DNA of 41,321 nt from Salinicoccus sp. YB14-2 (GCF_001265075.1 NZ_LFKO01000002.1:1009986-1051306), one strand, 5' to 3'. Counted from the stretch's first letter, positions 16,830-26,514 are shown. The notes: generated by a model not told the origin, from the letters alone. Translations and numbers: made by a program.

Positions 16830-18611
16830 TTTAGAAATATGATGATTTACGCGCTTTAAATAATCTTGGTAATGTGCAATCATCATAACTCTATAAAAAA
16901 GTTTTTCGGATGCATCAGTATACGCTCCAAGAACATCATTTTTCGCATCCTCCCATAATTTTATTAGTTTTTCTTCATCAAAGTATTCATTCCAAATATC
17001 TGGATTATTAAGTATTTCTTCGATTCCCTCTTTATCACTAGTCTGCCACAATCTCATTTTTTTATGCGATCGTTCATCAAATTCAGTGGATTGTTTAAAG
17101 TAGGCTTCTCCATGCCATTCTGGAACAAGATATTCATTTATCCCTTTAAAAAACTCATTGTTTAAACGTTCATCAATCGTTAAATTCATTGCTTCTGATA
17201 AAAATACATTAGAGAAAAATACTGAGTATCTATCTATGTGATTGTTTTGCGGAGTCCATCTTCTACCTCTATCAGCTATAAAAAAGTAGTCTAATAATTC
17301 TAGTTTTCTTAATCCATAACTTCTACCTTTCTGAAGCACGGCTGATATAGATTCTATTGTTTTATTCTGGATTTCCGGTCTGACAGAATCATACTTAAAG
17401 TAAGATTGTTTGAGTCGCTCAAGTGCCGCATCATTTCCTAATCGTTCTAATTTTTCAACACGTTTTTCAGTATTATAATAAAGTGGTTTTGCTGCTGCTC
17501 CAATTGGTCCAGCTATTTTCAGCTTTGTACTATAGGTATACAAACTTTTTTCAGTTATATTATTCTGAACTACTGCTGGTGTACAATCACCATCAGTAGA
17601 GTGGAAAAATAACTTCATTCTATCCTCAATAGATCTTTTAATCACTTTTCCAGAATCATTTCCCGCTATCGGATTAACTATTAAATGTTTATTCTCTAAC
17701 CCTATTTTTTTTAATAACCTATGTGCAACATTAACCTCTTCGTCATAGTTAGCCACTGTTCTAAACTCTACATCAGTTGCTCCAGAAGATATTACAGCAG
17801 CTGAACATATCCTTGAGTCCTTCCCACCTGATAAGTCGACTATAAGTGGTAAATTCCATAAGTTCCGGAAAGAATCTAAATTAAACTTCATATCCTCCGC
17901 AATGTTTTCATAATCTATTGATTCTTTGGGTCTAGACGATACAAGATTACTAAACGATCCATCATCTAAAAGTTTTCTAGGTTGATTAATATCCGATGAT
18001 ATATTGACTCTTATACCTTGGTCTATTCTTATGACATTTTCAATTGGACTGTTATTTCCAATGAACCACCCAGCAGCACAGAGATTAGACCAGCCGTCTT
18101 TATTAATTTCTGCTTTTTCACCTGCAAGGAGAGGCAAAGCACCTGCTCTATTAGACCAAAACCAGCCATTCTCTCCTCTGTATTCATACAGTCTACTAAA
18201 CCCCATAGCATCGGTGTATATATTTAGTTCTTCTTGAGACTTATCGAGGGTGGCAAAACAAGTTGGCGCACTAAAACCATGACTTTTATGAGGATTATTT
18301 ACCAAGTAATTCAAAAGTTCTCCAGGAGCTTTTTTGATATCTTTAGAGTTACAATATCTTTTCCAATTTGTCGGCGGAGCATATGTTATTAACGCGAAAT
18401 TGTTTTCTTCATAAACATCTTTCCATAGCAATGGTGAGTCTTCCAAATCAAAAATTACTGCACCAATGTTTTTATATCTAATTATCTTTTCGGTATAGTT
18501 GACATTTTTATCGATAGATTCATAATAATGTTTTCTAATTCTTTCTATTCCTTTTGTAAGAAATTCATCAGGATTATCAGTATCAATCCTAAATGCTATA
18601 AACGTCCTCAT
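16827..18611 (-). CDS. AsnB-like enzyme, last gene of the minus-strand operon
   Basis: A 594-aa AsnB-like protein. The N-terminal half resembles the Ntn glutaminase domain (IYTDAMGFSRLYEY near 131-144, FWSNRAGALP near 151-160), but the N-terminus is MRTF without the catalytic Cys. The PP-loop LSGGKDSRICSAA begins near 260, followed by the HRLLKKIGL helix usual in this family. The C-terminal helical region contains RRWTPQNNHIDRY, which may line the active site. It is likely an ATP-dependent amide- or ester-forming enzyme with an unknown amine donor. The ATG at 18611 follows AGAGGTG by eight bases and lies 16 bases after the heparinase-like gene, so the two are co-transcribed. It is the most divergent of the three PP-loop copies here. 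Confidence 0.8.
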   Translation of the reverse strand: MRTFIAFRIDTDNPDEFLTKGIERIRKHYYESIDKNVNYTEKIIRYKNIGAVIFDLEDSPLLWKDVYEENNFALITYAPPTNWKRYCNSKDIKKAPGELLNYLVNNPHKSHGFSAPTCFATLDKSQEELNIYTDAMGFSRLYEYRGENGWFWSNRAGALPLLAGEKAEINKDGWSNLCAAGWFIGNNSPIENVIRIDQGIRVNISSDINQPRKLLDDGSFSNLVSSRPKESIDYENIAEDMKFNLDSFRNLWNLPLIVDLSGGKDSRICSAAVISSGATDVEFRTVANYDEEVNVAHRLLKKIGLENKHLIVNPIAGNDSGKVIKRSIEDRMKLFFHSTDGDCTPAVVQNNITEKSLYTYSTKLKIAGPIGAAAKPLYYNTEKRVEKLERLGNDAALERLKQSYFKYDSVRPEIQNKTIESISAVLQKGRSYGLRKLELLDYFFIADRGRRWTPQNNHIDRYSVFFSNVFLSEAMNLTIDERLNNEFFKGINEYLVPEWHGEAYFKQSTEFDERSHKKMRLWQTSDKEGIEEILNNPDIWNEYFDEEKLIKLWEDAKNDVLGAYTDASEKLFYRVMMIAHYQDYLKRVNHHISK

Positions 18612-18627
18612 TTAAAATACACCTCTT

Positions 18628-20211
18628 TTATAATTTTAATTTAATAATTTCATCTCTATGTTTATAACTGATGATATTTGGAGTGACTTCTACCATCTCT
18701 ATAGGATTATTAATATTATAGACTGTGATTAACGACTTTTTTACTCCTGGCTGATTCTTATATCTCAAATGAACATTCTCATTATATTTAGAGAAAACTT
18801 TAGAGTAATATCCTGGGAGCGTCTCTAATTCTATATTTTCGTTTAAAAAAGATCTTATAATATATTTTTCAGTATTAATTTCTATTTCTGCTGAATAATT
18901 ATCTATAATATTTATATTTGCATTTTCATTTATATTAAAGTTTTGAAGAAGTCTTTCAATGTTGTCCGATCTAACTTCATCATGTAAGAAAAAATGCCCT
19001 TCTTTACTCAAAACCGCTGTTCTATTTATGACAACATCTTTATATAAACTGTTGTATCCTTTTACTATTTTATGTTTAGGTGTAACTGTAACATTAGAAA
19101 TACCTAAGTTGTATTGATCTACTATAGGGGATGTTGGTTTATACTCTTTCCCCTCAATCAAAGGGGCTGTGTGTGCCTCCGGAGATAAAATATATTGTCT
19201 GATTGGATCATTCTTGTTGTACCCATACTTACCTGCATCTATAAAGATATCATTACCGTCCAACATTAAATTAAAAGATAAATCATCAAAGTGTTTATGT
19301 GTTTTACTGAGGTAACCACATTTAAAATATAGATAATCACTTAGCAAAATATTTTCTGTATTCTCGTTTTGAAAAATTACTAAACCACCCTCATAATCTA
19401 CATAATCACTGAAATCTTTTTTTAAGTTCTTTTCCTCTATATAAGAAGTATCTCCTACCATAGGATATGTAGAGTCAGGTTTTAACATAATTCTTAATAG
19501 ATTTTTAGCCTTTTTTAGCTTATGGTTTACATCATTAGTTAAAGTTTCGTCTTTAGCTTTAATTAATTCATTGAACCTATTTAGGACTATCATCATCATT
19601 CTATGATATTCTGGGGAATTTTCACTATGCAATCCTTTCCTTGAAAAATCTCGATATAAAGCAAGTTTTACTCTGTTGAGAGCTATACTTTTATATAACT
19701 TTTGATAAATTTTATCTGTCATATAAAAACTTGCTTTAAATAATGATTCATCCATTAAAATACCATGATTATTTGGCTTATAATTATTATCGTCAGCTAA
19801 AAAAGCACAGTGCTTAATCAGTAGCTCATCAAAAAATTGATTTTCTAGTTTATACTCATCAGAGACAGTATCTTGGAATAATATTAAATTACTTAATCTA
19901 TAAGATACTGCATGCTCATTCCAAGAATGTTCAATACTTTCTTCACTATCTTGTTGATTCCAGCTTATAATGAAATCGTTAGCAATTTCATAATAATTTT
20001 CATCATTGTACTCTTCTCCTGCCAACGCCAGATAACCAACATATTCAAGTGCATGAAGATATACTGAGTATGTTCTGGTGTTATGAGGATGTTGATAACT
20101 CCAGTCAATTCCTTCAGATATATCTATAGGATCGAAACCATATTTTACAATGAGTTGTTGTTTTTCAATAATATCCTTAATTATTTCCTCACGTCTTATT
20201 TTACCGAGCAT
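18628..20211 (-). CDS. Heparinase II/III-family protein
   Basis: A 527-aa member of the heparinase II/III and alginate-lyase-like family, which cleave or bind uronate-containing polysaccharides. The alpha-toroid carries WNEHA near 97-101, NNHGILMDESLF near 147-158 and HSENSPEYHRMM near 195-206. The beta-sandwich carries THKHFDDLSFNL near 304-315 and FIDAGKYGY. These include the conserved Asn, His and Tyr positions usually involved in lyase chemistry. No signal peptide is seen, so it may act in the cytoplasm or be exported by another route; that is odd for a lyase and fits proteins of this family found in polysaccharide biosynthesis clusters. The ATG has GGAGAGGAA upstream. It is closely packed with both neighbours. 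Confidence 0.8.
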   Translation of the reverse strand: MLGKIRREEIIKDIIEKQQLIVKYGFDPIDISEGIDWSYQHPHNTRTYSVYLHALEYVGYLALAGEEYNDENYYEIANDFIISWNQQDSEESIEHSWNEHAVSYRLSNLILFQDTVSDEYKLENQFFDELLIKHCAFLADDNNYKPNNHGILMDESLFKASFYMTDKIYQKLYKSIALNRVKLALYRDFSRKGLHSENSPEYHRMMMIVLNRFNELIKAKDETLTNDVNHKLKKAKNLLRIMLKPDSTYPMVGDTSYIEEKNLKKDFSDYVDYEGGLVIFQNENTENILLSDYLYFKCGYLSKTHKHFDDLSFNLMLDGNDIFIDAGKYGYNKNDPIRQYILSPEAHTAPLIEGKEYKPTSPIVDQYNLGISNVTVTPKHKIVKGYNSLYKDVVINRTAVLSKEGHFFLHDEVRSDNIERLLQNFNINENANINIIDNYSAEIEINTEKYIIRSFLNENIELETLPGYYSKVFSKYNENVHLRYKNQPGVKKSLITVYNINNPIEMVEVTPNIISYKHRDEIIKLKL

Positions 20212-20232
20212 ATAGATTCCTCTCCATTTAAA

Positions 20233-22626
20233 TTATTTAAAATTATAATTCTCAATAAATTTTATAAATTCCTCTTTATCGTCAGAAAATTCGGCATTAG
20301 GATAAATAGTTAAGGAGTATTTAATATTCTTCTCCTCCAGCCATTTAGTTAAATAATCTATATGCTTCGTCCTATGATAATCATTTTCACCTACACAAAT
20401 ATTTAAGTTTTCTACTTTAGAAAAGTGGTTAATATTACTTAAATAGTCGTTCAAATAATATCTCATACTATCTTTGTGCTGAAAACCTAACGTATTAATC
20501 ATAGGCTTTAGCTTCTCATGCCTTTCATAATAGTCACCTATCAATACTATAGGTGTAGATACATAAATATTATTAAATCCGCTTGTCAAAGAATAATACA
20601 ATGCAGCAAACGCGCCTTTAGAGCGAGCAAATACATGAACGAGCTCATTAGTAAAATGATATTCATTCATTATTTTATTAATAACTGTCAATGTGTCAGA
20701 CTCAATAGTGCTTGAAGATGCGCCTTGTATAAATGAACGTCCTGCAACAGCATGATTATCATATAAATAAAGTATATTGAACCCTTTATCTTTCAATTGA
20801 TTATACTCATCCAGTCTATAGTTATACTGATCTTCAGTCCCACTAAATACAACAGCTAATTTTTCATTATTATAGTCTTCGTAAACATAAGATATATCTC
20901 TAAAAGATTGTATTTCATTTTTTTTACTGAAATTAGCATTTCCTGTTATTTTAAACTCACTAAGACGAATTTCCGTATCAATCACTGATTCAGTACCATC
21001 GTTATAACACTCTATTACTAATGTATTTGATGGCATTGGTTCTTCTATCTCAGGGAATTGATAACCCATTATTTTAGGGTGTCTTTGACCAGTAATATTA
21101 TATACTTTTATTTCCGAAATTCCGCTATGATGACTAACTTCAAGCTCTGCTACTTTAGCATTATTTTTAAAAATAGAGACTATGTTACCATTCAATAGAA
21201 CATCAAGATCGCCATTTATTTGAAAGATCACTTTATATTGGTTAAAATCTGAAGAAAGTATTTTATCTGTTATTTTAAAGTTACCGTTGTCCATATCACC
21301 AGATATTCTTCTTATATGTTTTGTATTTTTATAGCGTTTATTAGTACCTTCTACAGAAAATGTATTGTTAGCAGTGTCAACTTGGCTATCTGAAATATAA
21401 ACATCTTTAAATTTATAATCAGTTCGCGGTAAAGAATTATTATTAACTATTAAGGTAGAATGTGCAAATTGAGAATACGCATATTCAGTAAATGGTTCTT
21501 TATAATTATAGTTATGAGGACCGGAATCAATAAATATAGGTCCGTTTTTGTATAGAATAAAACTTAAATCATCTGTATGTTTATGGTAATGCATATGATA
21601 ACTTGCCAGAAAAAGGAAATAAGTGGACGTTTTCTTCCAACCATCTCTGGCTATTAAATAACCTGACTCCGGGAAGTTTTTCATCAATGGGAGAGGTTGT
21701 TTTCCTTCCTTGCCCCCTGAAGTAATAAATTTGTATTCTTCACTGTTGAAAAGATTTCTATAAACACCTGAAGTAGACATATTTATTTGTGTGCTATGAG
21801 TACTATCAGATATATTAGGTAATTTAAAATCAGGCATGGTTATATTTATTGTGTAAATTTCACCTTTTCCGAAAATATCTTTCAAACTATCCGTTCTGAA
21901 ATCAGAGTAATCTGCTAAATTCAGTGAAGTTAGTATTTGTTTTAAACTGTGCAGTAAAAGCACATGGTAAGAAGGCGCGTGCTCTTTATGAACTCCTTCA
22001 CTAGTAAATACTTCTCTAAAATATATATATATTCTTTCCAGTGCTTTATTAAAAATATCACTTTCTGAAAAATCTTCATACTTATAAAATGAGTACGCTA
22101 AAAGAGACATATCTTGAAACATGCCGTGATTATTTAATCCTGCATAAAATTCATCTGAATTTAGTAAAGTGACTGTTTCTTCAATTTTTGATTCAAAAAG
22201 TGATAATTGTTCTGGTTGAAATAACTCTATAAATTGATTATAGTACTTGAACCAAAATAGTAATCTGATGGCAGTACCTTCATCGTGATATGCTAAAGGA
22301 TCTATGCTGTCAATTTTCTCAACAGGAAATGTTTCAAACCAATCATTTAATAATTTAAAACTCTCAGTAAAATATTTTTCATCTTTTGTTTCACTATATG
22401 CACGTGTAAAGTCACTTAAAAATATATGTGTATGTAGCCATCTTCTTAAACTCCGAGACTTACTCTCTGTCTCCCAATTATTATTAACATTAACAGATAT
22501 ATCATAATTATTATTCAAATTAAAAATATTATTATTAATAATATTTTCAGAAGCTAACACTTTATTTTTAGAAGTACTGTTACCAGTCATAGGCATAATA
22601 TATTTTAATCTAGTTCGTTTATCCAT
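20233..22626 (-). CDS. Fusion of heparinase II/III-like and Asp2/XcbB-like domains
   Basis: A 797-aa two-domain protein. Residues 1-570 form a heparinase II/III-like lyase: NNHGMFQDM near 165, HKEHAPSYH near 213, YHKHTDDLSF near 347 and FIDSGPHNY. Residues 580-797 form an Asp2/XcbB-like hydrolase fold: LAVVFSGT, then HVFARSKGAFAALYYS, where Ser669 sits at the nucleophile position but the elbow is A-R-S-K-G. The end, where relatives have TH or GH, reads AEFSDDKEEF, so the expected catalytic His seems absent. The ATG at 22626 is preferred to a GTG at 22635 because AGGGTGG lies before it, overlapping the upstream stop. Joining of the two domains implies that they act on the same polymer, which is inference. 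No signal peptide. Confidence 0.75.
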   Translation of the reverse strand: MDKRTRLKYIMPMTGNSTSKNKVLASENIINNNIFNLNNNYDISVNVNNNWETESKSRSLRRWLHTHIFLSDFTRAYSETKDEKYFTESFKLLNDWFETFPVEKIDSIDPLAYHDEGTAIRLLFWFKYYNQFIELFQPEQLSLFESKIEETVTLLNSDEFYAGLNNHGMFQDMSLLAYSFYKYEDFSESDIFNKALERIYIYFREVFTSEGVHKEHAPSYHVLLLHSLKQILTSLNLADYSDFRTDSLKDIFGKGEIYTINITMPDFKLPNISDSTHSTQINMSTSGVYRNLFNSEEYKFITSGGKEGKQPLPLMKNFPESGYLIARDGWKKTSTYFLFLASYHMHYHKHTDDLSFILYKNGPIFIDSGPHNYNYKEPFTEYAYSQFAHSTLIVNNNSLPRTDYKFKDVYISDSQVDTANNTFSVEGTNKRYKNTKHIRRISGDMDNGNFKITDKILSSDFNQYKVIFQINGDLDVLLNGNIVSIFKNNAKVAELEVSHHSGISEIKVYNITGQRHPKIMGYQFPEIEEPMPSNTLVIECYNDGTESVIDTEIRLSEFKITGNANFSKKNEIQSFRDISYVYEDYNNEKLAVVFSGTEDQYNYRLDEYNQLKDKGFNILYLYDNHAVAGRSFIQGASSSTIESDTLTVINKIMNEYHFTNELVHVFARSKGAFAALYYSLTSGFNNIYVSTPIVLIGDYYERHEKLKPMINTLGFQHKDSMRYYLNDYLSNINHFSKVENLNICVGENDYHRTKHIDYLTKWLEEKNIKYSLTIYPNAEFSDDKEEFIKFIENYNFK

Positions 22627-22636
22627 AATTTCCACC

Positions 22637-25267
22637 CTATACTAATACATTATATTTCTGATTGTCAGAAATCTCATTACCATTTTTAACATAGTTCATC
22701 TTATCATTTGAGTAGATTTTAAATCCAAGATAATTAAGCTTAGTTATATCTTTATTACCTTTAAGGTAATTAAAAGTTTCTGCAAGATTAAAATTAGAGA
22801 AAAGACTTGAACGGATGATTGCTGAATTCATATTTATTTTTTCAGTATATTCGTGTTCAGAATTCTCATTAACTTCATCAAGGTTATAATTCTTAGACAC
22901 AAAGTAATTGCTCTTACCGATAACACTAGCATTAGTGTACTGCACAGCCAGCATCAAATCCTTTAGGTAGTTAGGTGCATAATAATCATTCTTACTCAGC
23001 AGTGAAATATAATGAGTTTCTGCGAGTTTAGATAGTGTTTCAAAATTTTCAATCAGCCGTTTTTCGTTCAGAATTGAGATGTTTTTATTTATTATACTGT
23101 AATCATTTATTTCATCTGTTACCGCAATGATTAACTTTTTATTTGAGTAGATAATACTTTCGAATTGATCAACTATACTGGAAATTTCGTCTTTATTATC
23201 AATAAACGTTATAAAAGTCACCGTTTTCTCTTCTATAGTAAACTCATAACCAAGTGTATCAGCAATTTGCAGCAGGCGCTGTTCATAAGTATGTTCAGAC
23301 AGTACTTTTCTAACACCAAGCTGTTTTACCTTATTATACTCACTTGGACTATTATTTAGTTTCGCTAAGTAATCATTAAGTTCATTGGTATCCTCTGAAT
23401 ACCCTATAATATCACCGAATTGTTTCTCCATTCCTAAACTATAGTTGCTAATAATAGGAGTACCGGATGCCAAGCCTTCATATACACGGCGGGCATACAT
23501 TGTAGGAGAGGTTTTCACAGTATTAATGTTTATCATATACTTATAGCCTTTATATGCTTTTTCAATTTCATAAAATGGTAATGTACCGAGAATATACTTT
23601 CTGAATTCTTCAGGGAAAAGGAAATTTAAACGCTCACCTTTTTTAGTATATTCATAATTGCGATCATAGATATATAGATTATGAGGAATTGATGCTCTAA
23701 ATAATCTGTTCATATCCCTTGATCGTTCTTCTCTCAATCCATAGTAAGAACCCGCAAATGAAATACCATCTACTCTTTCCTTTTGGATTTTCACCGGATT
23801 ATGATTAATAGGCTGTGCTGCAAACTGGAGAACATCAACATTTTCATGATTACATGCCGCTTTATAGTCATCGACTCTGTCTTGGTCTGTCGTAAATATA
23901 TAATCGCAAAGCTTAGCAGTATGAATGAAATGGTCATAATGTACTGGATCTTCTTTATTCCAAAAAACTACCGGAATATTTAATGACTGTGCAAAAGTAA
24001 TTAATTCTTTAATATAACTATGTTTCTCATCGGTAACATAAGCTACTTTTTTAGACCAGTCTCCATTATTTCCGTGCCAGCTTGACTCTATAAATATAAA
24101 ATGTGGCATAAACGAATTTATTTCGTTTTTCCAGTTATCAAATGTCAATCTGAGTAAGTCTGCTTCATATTTATAAGAATGATATGTAAACTCATCCATT
24201 ATGACTGCCATTCTTAAATCTTTTATGCTTTTAATTGTTTTCATATGAGTATCAATTTCATAACGGCTATTCCACTCAACAATTTCATATTCCGTTTCTG
24301 TTTCATATTCAATAATATTGATTGGCTGTATTTCAACCTTACCTGTACCAGTAAATCTATAGCTTAAGCGGATTGCGGTTGTATCCTTTTGAAATCTGAT
24401 AAACTCGCTTTCATTCGTCAGTTTAATTAAATTTGTTTTCCCAGTATTATTGTATTCAATTACAGTCGGTGTGAAATCAATTTCATCATGTAATTTAAAT
24501 GGCGTTATTAATTTATAAAGGTTTTTCGTATTAATATTAATTAATGACTGCTCGGGTAATTTATTGAAACTGTTGTTCTGAATTCCATAAGAAAAGTAAA
24601 TGAAATTTTTATTTAATTCCGGAACTGAAATTAATAAATTATCATTATCTTTTTTCATTGTTACCCGAGTGTCCGGATTATACATTACATCTGTATTTAA
24701 TTCTAAAAACGTATTGCTTAAAACTGTCATGTTTTCTTTTACTACATTCATTTCTAAATTATAAAAAAATCCTTTATTTTCGGGGACAATAAAAGCTCTC
24801 AGGTAATTAGTTTCTTTATTTGGTAAAATACGTACACCATTCAAATTCGAATATTTCCTCGCTAAAATACCTTTTTCTGTAGAAAATTCGATAACTATAA
24901 AATGAAAGTTAATATCATCATGATTGTCATAGTTAAATTCAAATTTTAAAATCTCATTCTCCCTGAGACTATAGTTCTCTACTTCTATATCATTACCAAG
25001 ACGATAATATTTTTTATATTCCGAATCGACATAGTAAATACCATCTTTACTATTTGTAAATGCATCAAACACAGTTTTATTACCTGTTGAATTTTCTAAT
25101 ATATGTTCAGGTATACTTATAGCAGTCCGCCCGATTATAATATTGTTCTTATTAATTCCTTTTATTTCACTAAGCGGCAGATTATATGATAAATCTTCAA
25201 TATGCTTCACTCTATTTTTACTGATAAAGTATTCATTAAACTCCTCAACAACTGATTGCTTATCCAA
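22637..25267 (-). CDS. Large CgeB-like glycosyltransferase with extra N- and C-terminal domains
   Basis: An 876-aa protein. Residues 1-340 are beta-rich with no family I recognise. Residues about 350-672 match the CgeB/YkvP-like GT-B glycosyltransferases: RMAVIMDEFTYHSY, FIESSWHGNNGDWSKK near 392-407, FWNKEDPVHYDHF near 435-447, ISFAGSYYG, and the donor-site end YARRVYEGLASGTPIIS near 591-607. The C-terminal 200 residues look like a degraded GT-A domain (LISLLSKNDYY-like segment, no DxD). The second half of this architecture parallels the protein at 27416-30034. Start is TTG with GAGGGTG upstream. It follows the coiled-coil gene by 15 bases. Donor sugar not predictable. Confidence 0.75.
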   Translation of the reverse strand: MDKQSVVEEFNEYFISKNRVKHIEDLSYNLPLSEIKGINKNNIIIGRTAISIPEHILENSTGNKTVFDAFTNSKDGIYYVDSEYKKYYRLGNDIEVENYSLRENEILKFEFNYDNHDDINFHFIVIEFSTEKGILARKYSNLNGVRILPNKETNYLRAFIVPENKGFFYNLEMNVVKENMTVLSNTFLELNTDVMYNPDTRVTMKKDNDNLLISVPELNKNFIYFSYGIQNNSFNKLPEQSLININTKNLYKLITPFKLHDEIDFTPTVIEYNNTGKTNLIKLTNESEFIRFQKDTTAIRLSYRFTGTGKVEIQPINIIEYETETEYEIVEWNSRYEIDTHMKTIKSIKDLRMAVIMDEFTYHSYKYEADLLRLTFDNWKNEINSFMPHFIFIESSWHGNNGDWSKKVAYVTDEKHSYIKELITFAQSLNIPVVFWNKEDPVHYDHFIHTAKLCDYIFTTDQDRVDDYKAACNHENVDVLQFAAQPINHNPVKIQKERVDGISFAGSYYGLREERSRDMNRLFRASIPHNLYIYDRNYEYTKKGERLNFLFPEEFRKYILGTLPFYEIEKAYKGYKYMININTVKTSPTMYARRVYEGLASGTPIISNYSLGMEKQFGDIIGYSEDTNELNDYLAKLNNSPSEYNKVKQLGVRKVLSEHTYEQRLLQIADTLGYEFTIEEKTVTFITFIDNKDEISSIVDQFESIIYSNKKLIIAVTDEINDYSIINKNISILNEKRLIENFETLSKLAETHYISLLSKNDYYAPNYLKDLMLAVQYTNASVIGKSNYFVSKNYNLDEVNENSEHEYTEKINMNSAIIRSSLFSNFNLAETFNYLKGNKDITKLNYLGFKIYSNDKMNYVKNGNEISDNQKYNVLV

Positions 25268-25282
25268 AAATTCACCCTCTTA

Positions 25283-26152
25283 TTACAGAATTTCTTTTAA
25301 CTTTTTAATATTTTGTTTAGTTTTCTTTTCCTGTTCATGTAATTCTTTAATGTTACTTTTGAGTTTGATAATTTGATTACTATAGAATTCATTCTGTGTC
25401 TTAACTTTCTCTTGCAGCTGATAAAATAAAGCATCGATAATCACTTCATCCAATGTTTCAATGACTGATTCCTCTACAATTATGTTTGTGCTGTTAATAT
25501 CAGTCCAATATCTTTTTCCATTAATAATTACTCTTACACCATTAAACTTTTCAAATCCGCCTAAAGAACTATATAGTTTGCTGTCATGTTCAAAGTTTTC
25601 AATAATTTTTTTCTCAAGCTTACTATCTTTGTATAAATTCACTTGATTCGTTATAAAACTAAAATCCTTTTTAAAGTTAACGAAGAAGGAAATATCTTTA
25701 ATCTTTATAAATCCCAATAATTCATCTTTCAACATAATTGAACAATAAATTTCATTATTATGAATAGCATAAAAATCACTGATAAATATTTTAAACCAGT
25801 TATCTTTTAATTTCTGTGTATCTATTTCAAGTATTTCATTAAGCTTATTGTCTATATTATCTGCAGTAACAATCTTAATTTCCTGCTTCTTGTTATTTAT
25901 ATATGATATTGTATCTTTTTTTGGACTGCACCAGCCGATTAAATTATCTTTATACTTAAATTTAAAATAATACTTCTCATTTATTCTAGCAGTTGAAATA
26001 ACATCCACCACTGTATTATTAAATGTAGATAAATTCTCTGTAATTTCTTTTAAGTCTATCTGCTTATAGATAGGGCCATCTTCAAGTTGTTTGATATGTA
26101 ATTGAAAATTTAAGTTATACTTCTCTATCCAGTCCATATAAGATAATGACAT
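25283..26152 (-). CDS. GW/SH3-like domain protein with C-terminal coiled coil
   Basis: About 289 aa. The first 210 residues hold two to three SH3-like units resembling GW modules (YYFKFKYKDNLIGWCS, then GFIKIKDIS, then RVIINGKRYWTDIN). The last 50 residues are a Lys/Glu-rich coiled coil ending KKLKEIL. It is a paralogue of the protein at 30044-31069: same order, same YWTD segment, same tail. Each copy precedes a CgeB-like glycosyltransferase. No signal peptide is seen, so the SH3-like part may bind the glycosyltransferase or a glycan inside the cell; that is inference. The ATG at 26152 is chosen for AAGGAG seven bases before it. It is the first gene of the tight five-gene operon running to 16827. 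Confidence 0.65.
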   Translation of the reverse strand: MSLSYMDWIEKYNLNFQLHIKQLEDGPIYKQIDLKEITENLSTFNNTVVDVISTARINEKYYFKFKYKDNLIGWCSPKKDTISYINNKKQEIKIVTADNIDNKLNEILEIDTQKLKDNWFKIFISDFYAIHNNEIYCSIMLKDELLGFIKIKDISFFVNFKKDFSFITNQVNLYKDSKLEKKIIENFEHDSKLYSSLGGFEKFNGVRVIINGKRYWTDINSTNIIVEESVIETLDEVIIDALFYQLQEKVKTQNEFYSNQIIKLKSNIKELHEQEKKTKQNIKKLKEIL

Positions 26153-26179
26153 AAACATACTCCTTACTATATTTATTAA

Positions 26180-26208
26180 AAAAGTGAAGAATAGAATTCT
26201 TCACTTTT
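26180..26208 (-). terminator. Hairpin between the small SWQ-AG ORF and the operon
   Basis: A perfect 13-bp stem (AAAAGTGAAGAAT, loop AGA) with a T-rich end on the minus strand lies four bases after the stop at 26212. Only about 20 bases separate it from the AAGGAG of the next gene, so no complete promoter fits after it. Either readthrough supplies the next operon or the promoter overlaps the hairpin. Confidence 0.7.
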
Positions 26209-26211
26209 AAA

Positions 26212-26514
26212 TTAATCTATTTCTTTAACAGTAATCTTCCCGGCTTTTTGCCATGATGCTGCATCATAATCTCTTTCATAATACATTTTTATATTTATCT
26301 CTGAACCTGCTTGTATAAACTTTCCTTCCAGAAATTCATCGATATTAAATAACTCATTATTTAGTTCCACTTTTATTCTGTGAGCATTCTTAGAGTTGTT
26401 AAAGTAAGTTTCAACAAGAATCATGCCCGGTCCGTTTTTAACATAAGTCATTTCATAAATATCATCTTTACTGATTAGGTGTGATGCAGGATAGACAGTC
26501 ACGCCTGTTGTCAT
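26212..26514 (-). CDS. Free-standing 100-aa SWQ-AG domain
   Basis: A 100-aa protein that is nearly the same as the C-terminal domain of the gene at 9915-11396. Shared landmarks are ILVETYFNNSKNAHRIKV, NIDEFLEGKF and YERDYDAASWQKAGKI. The ATG overlaps the stop of the decayed gene upstream (ATGA arrangement) and has AGGAG only two bases before it, so translation may have depended on coupling. It lacks the AsnB-like body of its paralogue and probably arose by deletion within a copy of that operon. It could still be expressed as a small domain protein. Function unknown; the beta-rich pattern would fit a carbohydrate- or protein-binding module. Confidence 0.6.
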   Translation of the reverse strand: MTTGVTVYPASHLISKDDIYEMTYVKNGPGMILVETYFNNSKNAHRIKVELNNELFNIDEFLEGKFIQAGSEINIKMYYERDYDAASWQKAGKITVKEID

